Shown here one piece after another: positions 45,495 to 54,386 of a stretch of DNA of 64,000 nt. The translations under genes and the position numbers were made by a program. Each line of letters begins with the position of its first letter. Position 1 is the first letter of the stretch. Source of the DNA: Methylibium petroleiphilum PM1 (GTDB taxonomy: Bacteria > Pseudomonadota > Gammaproteobacteria > Burkholderiales > Burkholderiaceae_C); assembly GCF_000015725.1 (NCBI RefSeq), contig NC_008825.1, positions 2,666,001-2,730,000 on the forward strand, given 5' to 3'. The notes beneath the pieces are model-generated. The model did no database searches and was not told the DNA's origin. It was given only the letters and a program-made list of their open reading frames with translations.

Positions 45495-47528
45495 ATGAAG
45501 AACAGACAAGACACTGCGCGCCGAAGCGGCGCGACCCCCCGCGCGGGCCAGTCCCGCCGCCTCGCGCGCGCGGCGCTGGCCGGCGGCCTGGCCGTGTGCG
45601 GCCTGGCCCAGGCGCAGGACGCCGCCGCGCCGGTCGACCCCTGGAAGGTCGACATCTACTACGAGAACGACACCCGCTTCCGGGGCAAGGACGCGACCGG
45701 CGAGCGCGTCGGACTCTCCAAGTTCCGCAACACCCTGCAGGTCGAGGCCGACAAGAAGCTCGAAGGCGGCTGGAAGTTCCGCAGCATCCTGCGCGGCAGC
45801 TTCGACGGCGTCTACCGCATGAACGACGACCAGTACGGCCGCAAGGCCGGCGGCGGCGTGCTGCTCGAGTCCCAGGGCGGACCGCCCCCGGTGCCCCACG
45901 GCAGCGGCATCGTCAACAAGGGCCTGGTCGACGGCCTCGGGCTGGTCAACAACGTCTTCGGCTTCAACTCCACCAACCCCGCCGCACCCAACTACAACCC
46001 CAACGAAGGCCTGCGCCTGCTCGGTGACCGCTGGCACGACGTGCCCAACGGCGGGGTGGAGTTCGCCACCCCCGTGCGCCCCTGCGACACCGACCGGCGC
46101 GGCTGCGCCGACTTCGGCGGCTACGGCGACAAGAAGCGCAGCGAGCTCGAACTGCCCGAGTTCAACGAACGCTGGGACGTCATCCGCGAAGCCTTCGTCA
46201 CCAACACCGTCGGCCTGGCCGACGGCAAGCAGCTCTTCCTCAAGCTCGGCAAGCAGCAGGTGGTGTGGGGCCGCACCGACCTGTTCCGCGTGCTCGACGT
46301 GATCAACCCGGTCGACTACTCGCGCAACAACATCTACGACGAACTCCAGGACATCCGCATCCCCATGTGGATCGCCCAGGCCGAGTACCGCATGGGCCCG
46401 AGCGAGAGCATGCAGGACCGCAACCTGCAGCTGGTGTGGAACTTCGACAAGTTCCGCCCCAACAACCTCGGCCAGTGCGGCACCGCCAACGTCATCCTCG
46501 ACGCCGGCTGCTTCTTCCGCGGCATGAAGAACCTGTGGGACAACGGCGGCACGGTGGCCAACTTCGCCAACGTCGGCCCCGGCGTGCTGCTCGCCACCGA
46601 CTTCGGCCCCGGCCAGATCGGCCTGCGCGACGTGAAGCTGCCCAACTGGAGCTTGAAGAACACCCAGCTCGGGCTGAAGTACGAGGGCGTGAGCCAGGAC
46701 GGCCTGTCGTTCTCGCTCAACGCCTTGACCTACCGCTCGCAGCTGCCCTCGCTGCGCGGCGGCAAGGGCGCGACCAACGCCTTCACCGGCGAGACGCGCA
46801 CCGACGCGCAGGGCGGCTGGCCCTACCTGATCGCCTTCGACATGCACTTCCCGCGCGTGAACCTCATCGGCGGCTCGATGGACTTCGAGTGGCAGGCGGC
46901 CAAGGCGGCGGTGCGGGTCGAGGCGGCCTTCACCAACGGCGAGGAGTTCGCCAACACCCTCAAGCCCCAGCTGTACTCGAAGAACAAGGTGTTCCGCTCG
47001 GTGGTCGGCTTCGACCGGCCCACCTTCGTGCCCTTCATCAACCCCAACCGCACCACGCTGTTCTCCGCGCAGCTGTTCTACCAGCACATCTTCGACCACG
47101 AGTTCGAGCGCGGCCAGTTCGGCCCGGTGGGCATGCCCGACTGGGAGAACAACGTCATCGCCACGCTGCTGATGAAGGCCTTCCTCGTCAACGACCGCGT
47201 CAGCCCGCAGCTGATCACGGCCTACGACGTGCAGGCCCGCGCGCTGGTCACGTCCCCGCAGGTCGACTGGATCGTCACCGACAAGTTCAAGATCAGCTTC
47301 GGGGGCAACTTCAAGCTGCGCAACGGCGACGAGCGCTGGAAGTTCGACGACTGCCGCTCGTGCAACCCGTGGGCGCCGTTCACCGCGCCCTTCGGTGACG
47401 CCGACCCCACCACCGCCTACTCGCGCGGCCTCGGCGGCCTCGAACCCCTCGGGCGCTTCCGCGCCGGCCCCATCGGCTCGGCATGGAAAGAAAACGAGAT
47501 CTTCCTCACCGCAAGGTATCAGTTCTGA
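45495..47528 (+). CDS. DUF1302-family outer-membrane protein
   Basis: A 677-aa exported protein. A long N-terminus with a hydrophobic core (LARAALAGGLAVCGLAQA) precedes the probable cleavage site near residue 41. The DUF1302 signature YENDTRFRGK and the later GKQQVVWGRTDLFRVLDVINP are visible; the protein ends in Phe (LTARYQF), as outer-membrane beta barrels do. Such proteins often pair with DUF1329 genes in catabolic clusters and may form a channel for hydrophobic substrates, which is inference. Codons are almost all G/C-ending, unlike both neighbours. Confidence 0.82.
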   Translation: MKNRQDTARRSGATPRAGQSRRLARAALAGGLAVCGLAQAQDAAAPVDPWKVDIYYENDTRFRGKDATGERVGLSKFRNTLQVEADKKLEGGWKFRSILRGSFDGVYRMNDDQYGRKAGGGVLLESQGGPPPVPHGSGIVNKGLVDGLGLVNNVFGFNSTNPAAPNYNPNEGLRLLGDRWHDVPNGGVEFATPVRPCDTDRRGCADFGGYGDKKRSELELPEFNERWDVIREAFVTNTVGLADGKQLFLKLGKQQVVWGRTDLFRVLDVINPVDYSRNNIYDELQDIRIPMWIAQAEYRMGPSESMQDRNLQLVWNFDKFRPNNLGQCGTANVILDAGCFFRGMKNLWDNGGTVANFANVGPGVLLATDFGPGQIGLRDVKLPNWSLKNTQLGLKYEGVSQDGLSFSLNALTYRSQLPSLRGGKGATNAFTGETRTDAQGGWPYLIAFDMHFPRVNLIGGSMDFEWQAAKAAVRVEAAFTNGEEFANTLKPQLYSKNKVFRSVVGFDRPTFVPFINPNRTTLFSAQLFYQHIFDHEFERGQFGPVGMPDWENNVIATLLMKAFLVNDRVSPQLITAYDVQARALVTSPQVDWIVTDKFKISFGGNFKLRNGDERWKFDDCRSCNPWAPFTAPFGDADPTTAYSRGLGGLEPLGRFRAGPIGSAWKENEIFLTARYQF

Positions 47529-47664
47529 CCATTCCGCCTGGTACAGGCGCCGCGGCTCCCAGGAGCACGCTCGATCCGATTGCGAGCCGCCGATTCCGCT
47601 CGCCTGGTTCCAGCCTTGCCCGCCTCATCGGGCATCGCACCGAATTGACTCCACGGAGACTGAC

Positions 47665-48969
47665 ATGAAACTCAAGACGCTCTTCACGATCGGACTTCCC
47701 ATGATCTTTGCTGCGGGCCAGGCCATCGCCTTGACCGACGCGGAGATCGATGCGTCGTTCAATCCCTATCAGGCCGGTCCGACCACCTCGCCCGGGATCA
47801 CGCCCGGGATGAAGATCGACAAGTCCAATGCACAGAAATTCCGCGACATCATCGATCCGGCGACGTATGCGCTGATCGAGCAAGGGAAGCTCGAGTTCCC
47901 GGTCGAGGAAACACACTCCATCGCACTTCATCCGAACTACATCGCCGCCACGAAGAAGCATTCGTCCCAGGTCAAGCTCGGCAGCGCGACAGGCACGATC
48001 GAAGGCTACGTGGCCGGGCGCCCCTTCCCCGGCAAGCCTGACAAGTCGGATCCCCGTGCCGGCGAGAAGCTGGCATTCAACTACAAGTACGCGCAGATCG
48101 TCGGAGACAGCGGGCGAATCTATCCGTTCATCTGGCAATACAAGGACGCAAGAAGTGGAAAGGTCGAACGTCAGCTGGAGTTCGATTTCAACTTCCTGAG
48201 CTTCAAGCACAGGACCACGCAGCTCCCCACCGCGGACATCGAGCCAAATCCCTCGAAGTTCTATCGAGGGATCTACCTGAAGGTCCTGAGCCCGCAGGAC
48301 CTGAAGAACACGCAGTTGCTGATCCAGCGTTTTGACGATGACACCAAGCTGGACGATTCGTACCTGTACCTCGGATTCCAGCGGCGTGTCCGTCGGCTGG
48401 CAACCGGGCAGACGACGGACTCCTTCCTCGGCTCCGATCTCATGATCGAGGACTTCGAGGGATACAACGGCCGCGTGCCCGACATGGATTGGAAGTACGT
48501 CGAGACCAAGGTGATGCTGCTGCCGGTCTATCGACACAGCGAGTGGAAGAAGACGGAACCACGAGACCAGATGGGCTACGGGCAGGTGCAGTTCGACGGT
48601 CAGGCCCAGTGCTTCCAGAACATCCCGTGGTCGCTGCGCGTCGTGCACGTCATCGAAGGCGTGCCCGTCGAATCTCGCAACCCCATCGGAAAGCGGATTC
48701 TCTACATGGATGCCCAGACATCCATCTTCCCGATCATCAACATGTACGACCGAAAGGGAGCGCTCTGGAAGCGCTGGGCCATCGGCTTCTCCGATTCGGC
48801 CTATCACGCGCCTGCGAACCAGGCGGCGGGGATCGCGATCTACACGTCGGCCTCCATGCTCGACGTTCAGGCGCAGCATTGCACGACTCTCCAGCTGCGG
48901 ATGATCAGTGATCCTGCGCTGAGTCCCCCCTCCATCTTTTCGGTGCAGAACTTGCGCGGAGGAGATTGA
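47665..48969 (+). CDS. DUF1329-family periplasmic/outer-membrane lipoprotein-sorting-like protein
   Basis: A 434-aa exported protein with a signal peptide (LKTLFTIGLPMIFAAGQAIA, cleavage near 22) and a LolB-like DUF1329 body: FNPYQAGPTTSPGITPGMKI, PEMDWKYVE-like (here PDMDWKYVETKVMLLP) and QCFQNIPWSLRVVHVIEGVP. DUF1329 proteins usually accompany DUF1302 proteins; a role in moving hydrophobic compounds across the envelope is suspected but unproven. GGAG (47655-47658) precedes the ATG at 47665. A strong terminator follows 30 bp after the stop, so it closes the catabolic operon. Confidence 0.85.
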   Translation: MKLKTLFTIGLPMIFAAGQAIALTDAEIDASFNPYQAGPTTSPGITPGMKIDKSNAQKFRDIIDPATYALIEQGKLEFPVEETHSIALHPNYIAATKKHSSQVKLGSATGTIEGYVAGRPFPGKPDKSDPRAGEKLAFNYKYAQIVGDSGRIYPFIWQYKDARSGKVERQLEFDFNFLSFKHRTTQLPTADIEPNPSKFYRGIYLKVLSPQDLKNTQLLIQRFDDDTKLDDSYLYLGFQRRVRRLATGQTTDSFLGSDLMIEDFEGYNGRVPDMDWKYVETKVMLLPVYRHSEWKKTEPRDQMGYGQVQFDGQAQCFQNIPWSLRVVHVIEGVPVESRNPIGKRILYMDAQTSIFPIINMYDRKGALWKRWAIGFSDSAYHAPANQAAGIAIYTSASMLDVQAQHCTTLQLRMISDPALSPPSIFSVQNLRGGD

Positions 48970-48999
48970 CGCTGCGTGTCGTTTCGAGATGGCACGTTT

Positions 49000-49030
49000 G
49001 CGGCGGAGATCGATTCCGCCGCTTTTTTTT
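49000..49030 (+). terminator. Rho-independent terminator closing the catabolic operon
   Basis: GCGGCGGA (49000-49007) and TCCGCCGC (49015-49022) form a perfect 8-bp stem with a 7-nt loop, followed by eight T residues (49023-49030). This is the clearest intrinsic terminator in the window. Confidence 0.92.
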
Positions 49031-49266
49031 GAGCGGCGATGCTCTGACAGTGCGGTCGGTCCTCCGTCGAATCGAATCCGGCCCATCCGCCTGTTCCACC
49101 CGCCGCGCGATTCGCTGATCGACGTGACATCCGACACGGACGCCCGGTCGGATGCAAGGCCCGCGTAAGTCTGACTGATATTTCAGCTTCACTTCACCGC
49201 TTCACGGACCGACATCCTCGTCGATCATCTTTTGAATCGATCGATAGCTGTCAATAAGCATTCTTT
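49031..49266. other. Intergenic region between the terminator and the chemoreceptor gene
   Basis: About 236 bp without a gene. It is AT-richer near its right end, with the palindrome ATCGATCGAT around 49240 and a run ATAAGCATTCTTTATGA just before the chemoreceptor start. No convincing sigma-28 or sigma-70 promoter could be assigned. Confidence 0.5.
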
Positions 49267-50871
49267 ATGAGGTGGCCTGTGAATCTGACCCCCATGACCG
49301 TCCGCACCAAGCTGAGCCTGACCTTCGGCGGACTCTCGGTGCTCGTGCTGTTCGTTGCCGGACTGGCGATGAAGTCCCTCGCCGAGGAGCACGACCAGTT
49401 CGTCGACTACGTGCACGGCGTCAATGCCCGGGCACAGGCGGCAGCCGATGTGCGCGCAGCCGTGGACCGCCGCGCCATCGCGGCGCGCAACCTCGTGCTC
49501 GTCCGCAAGGCCGAGGATCTGGCCGCGGAACAGAATTCGGTGGTCGCGGCGCATGAAGCGGTGCAGGCGAACCTCGGGACGCTGAATCAGCTGGTGACCC
49601 GGGCCGCGGACCTGCCGGAGACGGCGCGCAGTCTCGTGGCCGAGATGAACCGCATCAAGGCAGCCTACGGGCCGGTCGCACTGGAGATCGTGAGGCTCGC
49701 CGCCGCCGGCCAGCACGACGCGGCCATCGCCCGCATGAATGCCGACTGCCGCCCGCTGCTGGCCGCGCTGGTCAAGGCATCCGACGACTACCGCGACTAC
49801 ACGCTGAGCCGCGCGGTGCAGCTCACCGAAACGGCCGAGGCCGACTACCTGCTGCACCGCAATCTGCTGATCCTCGGCTGCGTGATCGCCTTCCTGTCGG
49901 CCGCCGTGTCGGGCACGCTGATCACGCGCAGCCTGACCCGCGCGCTGGGGGCCGAACCGGGTCAACTGGGCACGGTGGCGCAACGCGTCGCCCAGGGCGA
50001 CCTGAGCCGGGTGGACGGCGCCGCGGACGCACCGCGCGGCAGCGTGCTGGCCTCGCTCGGCGCCATGCAGGCCAGCCTGGCGGACATCGTGGGCCGGGTG
50101 CGCAACAGCAGCGACTGCATCGCCACCGGGTCGGCGCAGATCGCCACCGGCAACGCCGACCTGAGCCAGCGGACCGAGGAACAGGCGAGCAACCTGCAGC
50201 AGACAGCCGCCTCCATGGAGGAGCTGACCGCGACGGTGAAGCAGAACGCCGACACGGCACGCCAGGCCACGCAGCTCGCCGGCTCGGCCTCGGGCGCCGC
50301 GGCGCACGGCGGCAGCGTGGTGTCCGAGGTGGTGGCCACCATGGGCGCGATCACCGAATCGAGCCGCAAGATCTCCGACATCATCGGCGTGATCGACGGC
50401 ATCGCGTTCCAGACCAACATCCTGGCGCTCAATGCGGCGGTGGAGGCTGCCCGCGCCGGCGAGCAGGGGCGCGGATTCGCGGTGGTGGCCGGTGAGGTGC
50501 GCAACCTGGCGCAGCGCAGCGCCGAGGCGGCCAAGGAGATCAAGGCCCTGATCGAGGACAGCGTCGAGAAGGTCGGCACCGGCTCTCGGCTGGTGAACGA
50601 TGCCGGGCAGTCGATGAACGAGATCGTTGCCCAGGTCCAGCGCATGAACGACCTGATCAGCGAGATCAGCGCCGCCAGCGTCGAGCAGAGCGGCGGCATC
50701 AGCCAGATCGGCAACGCGGTCAACCAGCTCGATCAGGTCACGCAGCAGAACGCCGCGCTGGTGGAGGAAAGCGCGGCGGCGGCCGAGAGCCTGAAGCACC
50801 AAGCCGCCACGCTGGCCGATCTGGTCAGCGTGTTCAGGATCGAAGGCTCATTGCGAACCACGTCCTTCTGA
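49267..50871 (+). CDS. Methyl-accepting chemotaxis protein
   Basis: A 534-aa chemoreceptor. TM1 at about residues 17-36 and TM2 at about 199-220 bracket a ~160-residue helical periplasmic domain of four-helix-bundle type. A HAMP region follows ([20 protein letters not shown]), then a signalling domain with the conserved hairpin tip [20 protein letters not shown] and [20 protein letters not shown]. No CheR/CheB docking pentapeptide is seen at the C-terminus. The ligand is unknown. Whether it senses compounds linked to the adjacent catabolic remnant is speculation. Confidence 0.92.
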   Translation: MRWPVNLTPMTVRTKLSLTFGGLSVLVLFVAGLAMKSLAEEHDQFVDYVHGVNARAQAAADVRAAVDRRAIAARNLVLVRKAEDLAAEQNSVVAAHEAVQANLGTLNQLVTRAADLPETARSLVAEMNRIKAAYGPVALEIVRLAAAGQHDAAIARMNADCRPLLAALVKASDDYRDYTLSRAVQLTETAEADYLLHRNLLILGCVIAFLSAAVSGTLITRSLTRALGAEPGQLGTVAQRVAQGDLSRVDGAADAPRGSVLASLGAMQASLADIVGRVRNSSDCIATGSAQIATGNADLSQRTEEQASNLQQTAASMEELTATVKQNADTARQATQLAGSASGAAAHGGSVVSEVVATMGAITESSRKISDIIGVIDGIAFQTNILALNAAVEAARAGEQGRGFAVVAGEVRNLAQRSAEAAKEIKALIEDSVEKVGTGSRLVNDAGQSMNEIVAQVQRMNDLISEISAASVEQSGGISQIGNAVNQLDQVTQQNAALVEESAAAAESLKHQAATLADLVSVFRIEGSLRTTSF

Positions 50872-50937
50872 TCGACCGCCAGAAGGCCCGGCCCTCCTCT
50901 CCTCCGCACCACGCAGCCCACAAGGGCCGCCGCCGCG

Positions 50938-51894
50938 TCAGACCGGCACCAGGAAGTCGCGGCTGATGCCGATGCCCAGGTCGCCCACGCGGTCGAGGAA
51001 CTGCGTGAGGAAGGCGTGCAGGCCGGTGGCGAGGATCTCGTCGATGCGGCCGAAGCTCAGGTCGGCGCGCAGCCGGCCGGCGCGGCGCAGCGTCTCGCCG
51101 CTCTGCTCGTTGGCCACCATCTTCAGGTTGCCGACCACCTCGTCCATGCAGGCGGCAAGCGAGCGCGGCATGTCGGGCCGCAGGATCAGCAGCTCGGCCA
51201 CCTTCTCGGGGCGGATCACGTTGCGGTAGACCTTGCGGTAGACCTCGAAGCCGGACACCGAACGCAGGATCGCGCTCCAGTAGTAGAAGTCGACTTCGAC
51301 CGGCTCACGCTGCTCGCGCACGCCGAAGAACTCGGACTGCGCGCCATGGAACTTCACGTCGAGCAGGCGTGCGGTGTTGTCGGCTCGTTCGAGGAAAGTG
51401 CCGATGCGCAGGAAGTGGAAGCTCTCGTCCTGCAGCATCGTTCCCAGCGTCACGCCGCGCGAGAGGTGCGAGCGGAACTTCACCCACTCGAAGAAATCGG
51501 CCGGGTCGCGCCGGAAGCTACCGTTGGCGATCAGGCGCTTGAACTCCAGCCAGGTGGTGTTGGCGGTCTCCCAGACCTCGGTGGTCAGCGTGCCGCGCAC
51601 GGCACGGGCGTTCTCGCGCGCCGCGCGCAGGCAGGAGTGGATGCTCGACGGATTGGACTCGTCGCACACCATGAACTCCATGACATCGTGCGGATTCAGG
51701 TTGTCGTGCAGGCGGTGGTAGTCGTGCGTCAGCTCGCTGATGCTGAGCAGGCCGCGCCAGCCCTGCTCGGTGGCCTCGCTGGACTGCGGCAGCAGCGAGG
51801 TCTGGTAGTTCACGTCGAGCATGCGGGCGGTGTTCTCCGCGCGCTCGGTGTAGCGAGCCATCCAGAAGAGGTGGTCTGCGGTTCTTGACAACAT
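50938..51894 (-). CDS. Alpha-E domain protein
   Basis: A 318-aa all-helical alpha-E (COG2307/DUF403) protein. It begins MLSRTADHLFWMARYTERAE, the signature of the family, and repeats a similar motif internally (FHFLRIGTFLERADNTARLL). Alpha-E proteins almost always occur next to circularly permuted ATP-grasp and transglutaminase genes, and are predicted parts of a peptide-ligating or peptide-trimming system. It is the last gene of a five-gene leftward operon, 23 bp after the ATP-grasp gene. Confidence 0.92.
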   Translation of the reverse strand: MLSRTADHLFWMARYTERAENTARMLDVNYQTSLLPQSSEATEQGWRGLLSISELTHDYHRLHDNLNPHDVMEFMVCDESNPSSIHSCLRAARENARAVRGTLTTEVWETANTTWLEFKRLIANGSFRRDPADFFEWVKFRSHLSRGVTLGTMLQDESFHFLRIGTFLERADNTARLLDVKFHGAQSEFFGVREQREPVEVDFYYWSAILRSVSGFEVYRKVYRNVIRPEKVAELLILRPDMPRSLAACMDEVVGNLKMVANEQSGETLRRAGRLRADLSFGRIDEILATGLHAFLTQFLDRVGDLGIGISRDFLVPV

Positions 51895-51917
51895 GGTCGT
51901 GTCTCCTCAGGCCCGGC

Positions 51918-53354
51918 TCACGCTTCGAGCATCCAGGTGTCCTTGGTCCCGCCGCCCTGCGACGAGTTGACCACCAGGGACCCTTCCTTCAACGCCACCC
52001 GCGTCAGGCCGCCCGGGACCATCTGCACCGTCTTGCCCGAGAGCACGAAGGGCCGCAGGTCGATGTGGCGCGGCGCGATGCCGCTCTCCACGAAGGTGGG
52101 GCAGGTCGACAGTGCGAGCGTGGGCTGCGCGATGTAGTTGCTCGGGTTCGCGACCAGCTGCGTGCGGAACTCCTCGATCTCCGCCTTGCTGGCGGCCGGG
52201 CCGACCAGCATGCCGTAGCCGCCGGCGCCGTGCACTTCCTTCACGACCAGTTCGCCCAGGTGGGCCAGCACGTACTGCAGGTCCTCGCTCTCGCGGCACA
52301 GGTAGGTCGGCACGTTGTTCAGGATCGGCTTCTCGCCGAGGTAGAACTCGATCATCTTCGGCACGTAGGGGTAGATCGACTTGTCGTCCGCCACGCCGGT
52401 ACCGATGGCGTTGCACAGGTTCACGTTGCCGGCGCGGTAGACCGACAGCAGGCCGGCACAGCCGATCGTCGAGTCGGCGCGGAAGGCCTTGGGGTCGAGG
52501 AAGTCGTCGTCGATGCGGCGGTAGATCACGTCGACGCGGCGCGGCCCCTGGGTCGTGCGCATGTACAGGTAGTTGTCCTTGACGAACAGGTCCTGCCCCT
52601 CGACCAGCTCCACGCCCATCTGCTGCGCCAGGAAGGCGTGCTCGAAGTAGGCCGAGTTGTACATGCCCGGGGTCATGACCACCACGGTCGGCTCGGCCAC
52701 GCCGGGCGGCGCCACGGCGCGCAGGGTGTCGAGCAGCAGGTCGGGATAGTGAGCGACCGGCGCCACGCGGTGGCTGCTGAACAGCTCGGGGAACAGCCGC
52801 ATCATCATCTTGCGGTTCTCGAGCATGTAGCTCACGCCGCTGGGCACGCGCAGGTTGTCCTCGAGCACGTAGTAGTTGCCCGAGCCGTCTGGGTTGGCAG
52901 CCCGCACGATGTCGATGCCGGCGATCTGCGAGTAGACGTTGCCCGGCACGTCCACACCCATCATCTCGGGGCGGAACTGTGCGTTCTTGAAGACCTGCTC
53001 GCCCGGCACGATGCCGGCCTTGATGATCTCCTGGTCGTGGTAGACGTCGTGGATGAAGCGGTTGAGCGCGTTGACGCGCTGCCTCAGGCCCTTCTCCATT
53101 TCGCGCCATTCCTGCGCGGGAATGATGCGCGGGATCAGGTCGAAGGGGATCAGCCGCTCGGTGCCGGAGCCGTCCTCGTCCTTGGCACCGTAGACCGCGA
53201 AGGTGATGCCGACGCGGCGGAAGATCATCTCCGCCTCGTCGCGGTGCCCCTTCATGGACTCGTGCGGTTGCTGGGCCAGCCAGCGCTCGTAGCCGGCGTA
53301 GTGCTCGCGCACCTTGTCGCCGCTGGCATGCATCTCGTCGTAGAACTTCTTCAT
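51918..53354 (-). CDS. Circularly permuted type 2 ATP-grasp protein
   Basis: A 478-aa member of COG2308. The start at 53354 (MKKFYDEM) has GGGAGA 7 nt before it; a GTG at 53366 would add four residues. Diagnostic blocks include NRFIHDVYHDQEIIKAGIVP, YYVLEDNLRVPSGVSYMLEN, VVMTPGMYNSAYFEHAFLAQ and GRxD-like VKEVHGAGGYGMLVGP. The family is predicted to ligate amino acids or peptides using ATP. The split copy is paired here with the stand-alone alpha-E gene. Confidence 0.93.
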   Translation of the reverse strand: MKKFYDEMHASGDKVREHYAGYERWLAQQPHESMKGHRDEAEMIFRRVGITFAVYGAKDEDGSGTERLIPFDLIPRIIPAQEWREMEKGLRQRVNALNRFIHDVYHDQEIIKAGIVPGEQVFKNAQFRPEMMGVDVPGNVYSQIAGIDIVRAANPDGSGNYYVLEDNLRVPSGVSYMLENRKMMMRLFPELFSSHRVAPVAHYPDLLLDTLRAVAPPGVAEPTVVVMTPGMYNSAYFEHAFLAQQMGVELVEGQDLFVKDNYLYMRTTQGPRRVDVIYRRIDDDFLDPKAFRADSTIGCAGLLSVYRAGNVNLCNAIGTGVADDKSIYPYVPKMIEFYLGEKPILNNVPTYLCRESEDLQYVLAHLGELVVKEVHGAGGYGMLVGPAASKAEIEEFRTQLVANPSNYIAQPTLALSTCPTFVESGIAPRHIDLRPFVLSGKTVQMVPGGLTRVALKEGSLVVNSSQGGGTKDTWMLEA

Positions 53355-53426
53355 CGTGTCTCCCACGCTGAGACTGGAGCTAGCAGAGATTGTGCCAAGC
53401 AGCCATCCCGGTCCGTCGCGAACCGA

Positions 53427-54386
53427 TCATGCCGCAGGCACCACGCGCGTCCCCACGCGCACGTCGAGCTGGTGGCGGCCGCCACCACGGATCACGCCGC
53501 ACAGCGGCGTCACGTCGGCATAGTCGCGCCCCAGTGCGAGGCGCACATGGGTCAGACCGGCCTCGCAGTCGTTGGTGGGGTCGAGTTCCAGCCAATCGGC
53601 CGAGCCGTCCTCGCGCGGCACCGCCACCGCCACCCAGGCATGCGAGGCATCGGCACCCTGCAGTACCGGCTGGCCCGGCGGCGGCTCGGTCAGCAGGTAG
53701 CCGCTGACATAGCGGGCCGACAGGCCCAGCGCCCGCAGGCTGCCGATCATCACGTGGGCGAAGTCCTGGCACACGCCACGCCGCTGCTCGAAGGCCTGCA
53801 GCACCGGGGTGCCGACCTCGGTGCTGTGCGGCGCATAGGTGAAATCGGCGTGCAGCCGGTGCATCAGCTCGGTGGCCGCCTCGTCGATGCCGCGGCCCGG
53901 CGGGAAGGACGGCAGGGCCCAGTCGCGCAGCGCCGCGTGGTGCGGCACCAGCGTGGACGGGAAGGTGAACTCGACCGCCGCGTCCAGCGGGCGGCCCGAC
54001 TCGTAGCGCCAGTGGGCGCGGCAGGCCTCCCAGGGCAGCGCCGCGGCGTCGGAGCGCGCGGGCGCGTGGGCACGCACGCGGCTGGTGGCGCAGACCCGCA
54101 GGTGCTGGTGCGAAGCCGTCAGCGTGAACACGCGGCGGCTGTTGCCGTAGACGTCGCGGTCGTCGTGCTGCTGCGCCGGCGCCGGCTCGATCTCCATCTC
54201 GAAGCCCAGCAGTTGTTGTGCGGCGTCGTCACGCGGCCGCAGCACGGCAATGTGCTGCGCCAGCTCGACCGGGCTGGAATAACGGTACTCGGTGACGTGC
54301 ACGACCTCCAGCTCGACCGGCCCGTGCAGGGCGTCGGCCGGGCGCGGCAGGGGCGCCGGCGGCTCAGACCGAAAGATGCTGTTCAT
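53427..54386 (-). CDS. Transglutaminase-like cysteine protease family protein
   Basis: A 319-aa protein with a bacterial transglutaminase N-terminal beta-domain (VELEVVHVTEYRYSSPVELA at about 23-42) and a transglutaminase core with catalytic Cys in RRGVCQDFAHVMIGSLRALG, His in ASHAWVAVAVP and Asp in LELDPTND. In this gene family the fold more likely works as a peptidase or amidase than as a protein cross-linker. The start at 54386 overlaps the fused ATP-grasp/alpha-E gene by 23 bp. Confidence 0.88.
   Translation of the reverse strand: MNSIFRSEPPAPLPRPADALHGPVELEVVHVTEYRYSSPVELAQHIAVLRPRDDAAQQLLGFEMEIEPAPAQQHDDRDVYGNSRRVFTLTASHQHLRVCATSRVRAHAPARSDAAALPWEACRAHWRYESGRPLDAAVEFTFPSTLVPHHAALRDWALPSFPPGRGIDEAATELMHRLHADFTYAPHSTEVGTPVLQAFEQRRGVCQDFAHVMIGSLRALGLSARYVSGYLLTEPPPGQPVLQGADASHAWVAVAVPREDGSADWLELDPTNDCEAGLTHVRLALGRDYADVTPLCGVIRGGGRHQLDVRVGTRVVPAA

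Noticed and set aside
49140-49266. Sigma-28 promoter for the chemoreceptor gene
   Set aside because: No pair matching TAAA and GCCGATAA with proper spacing was seen in this gap.
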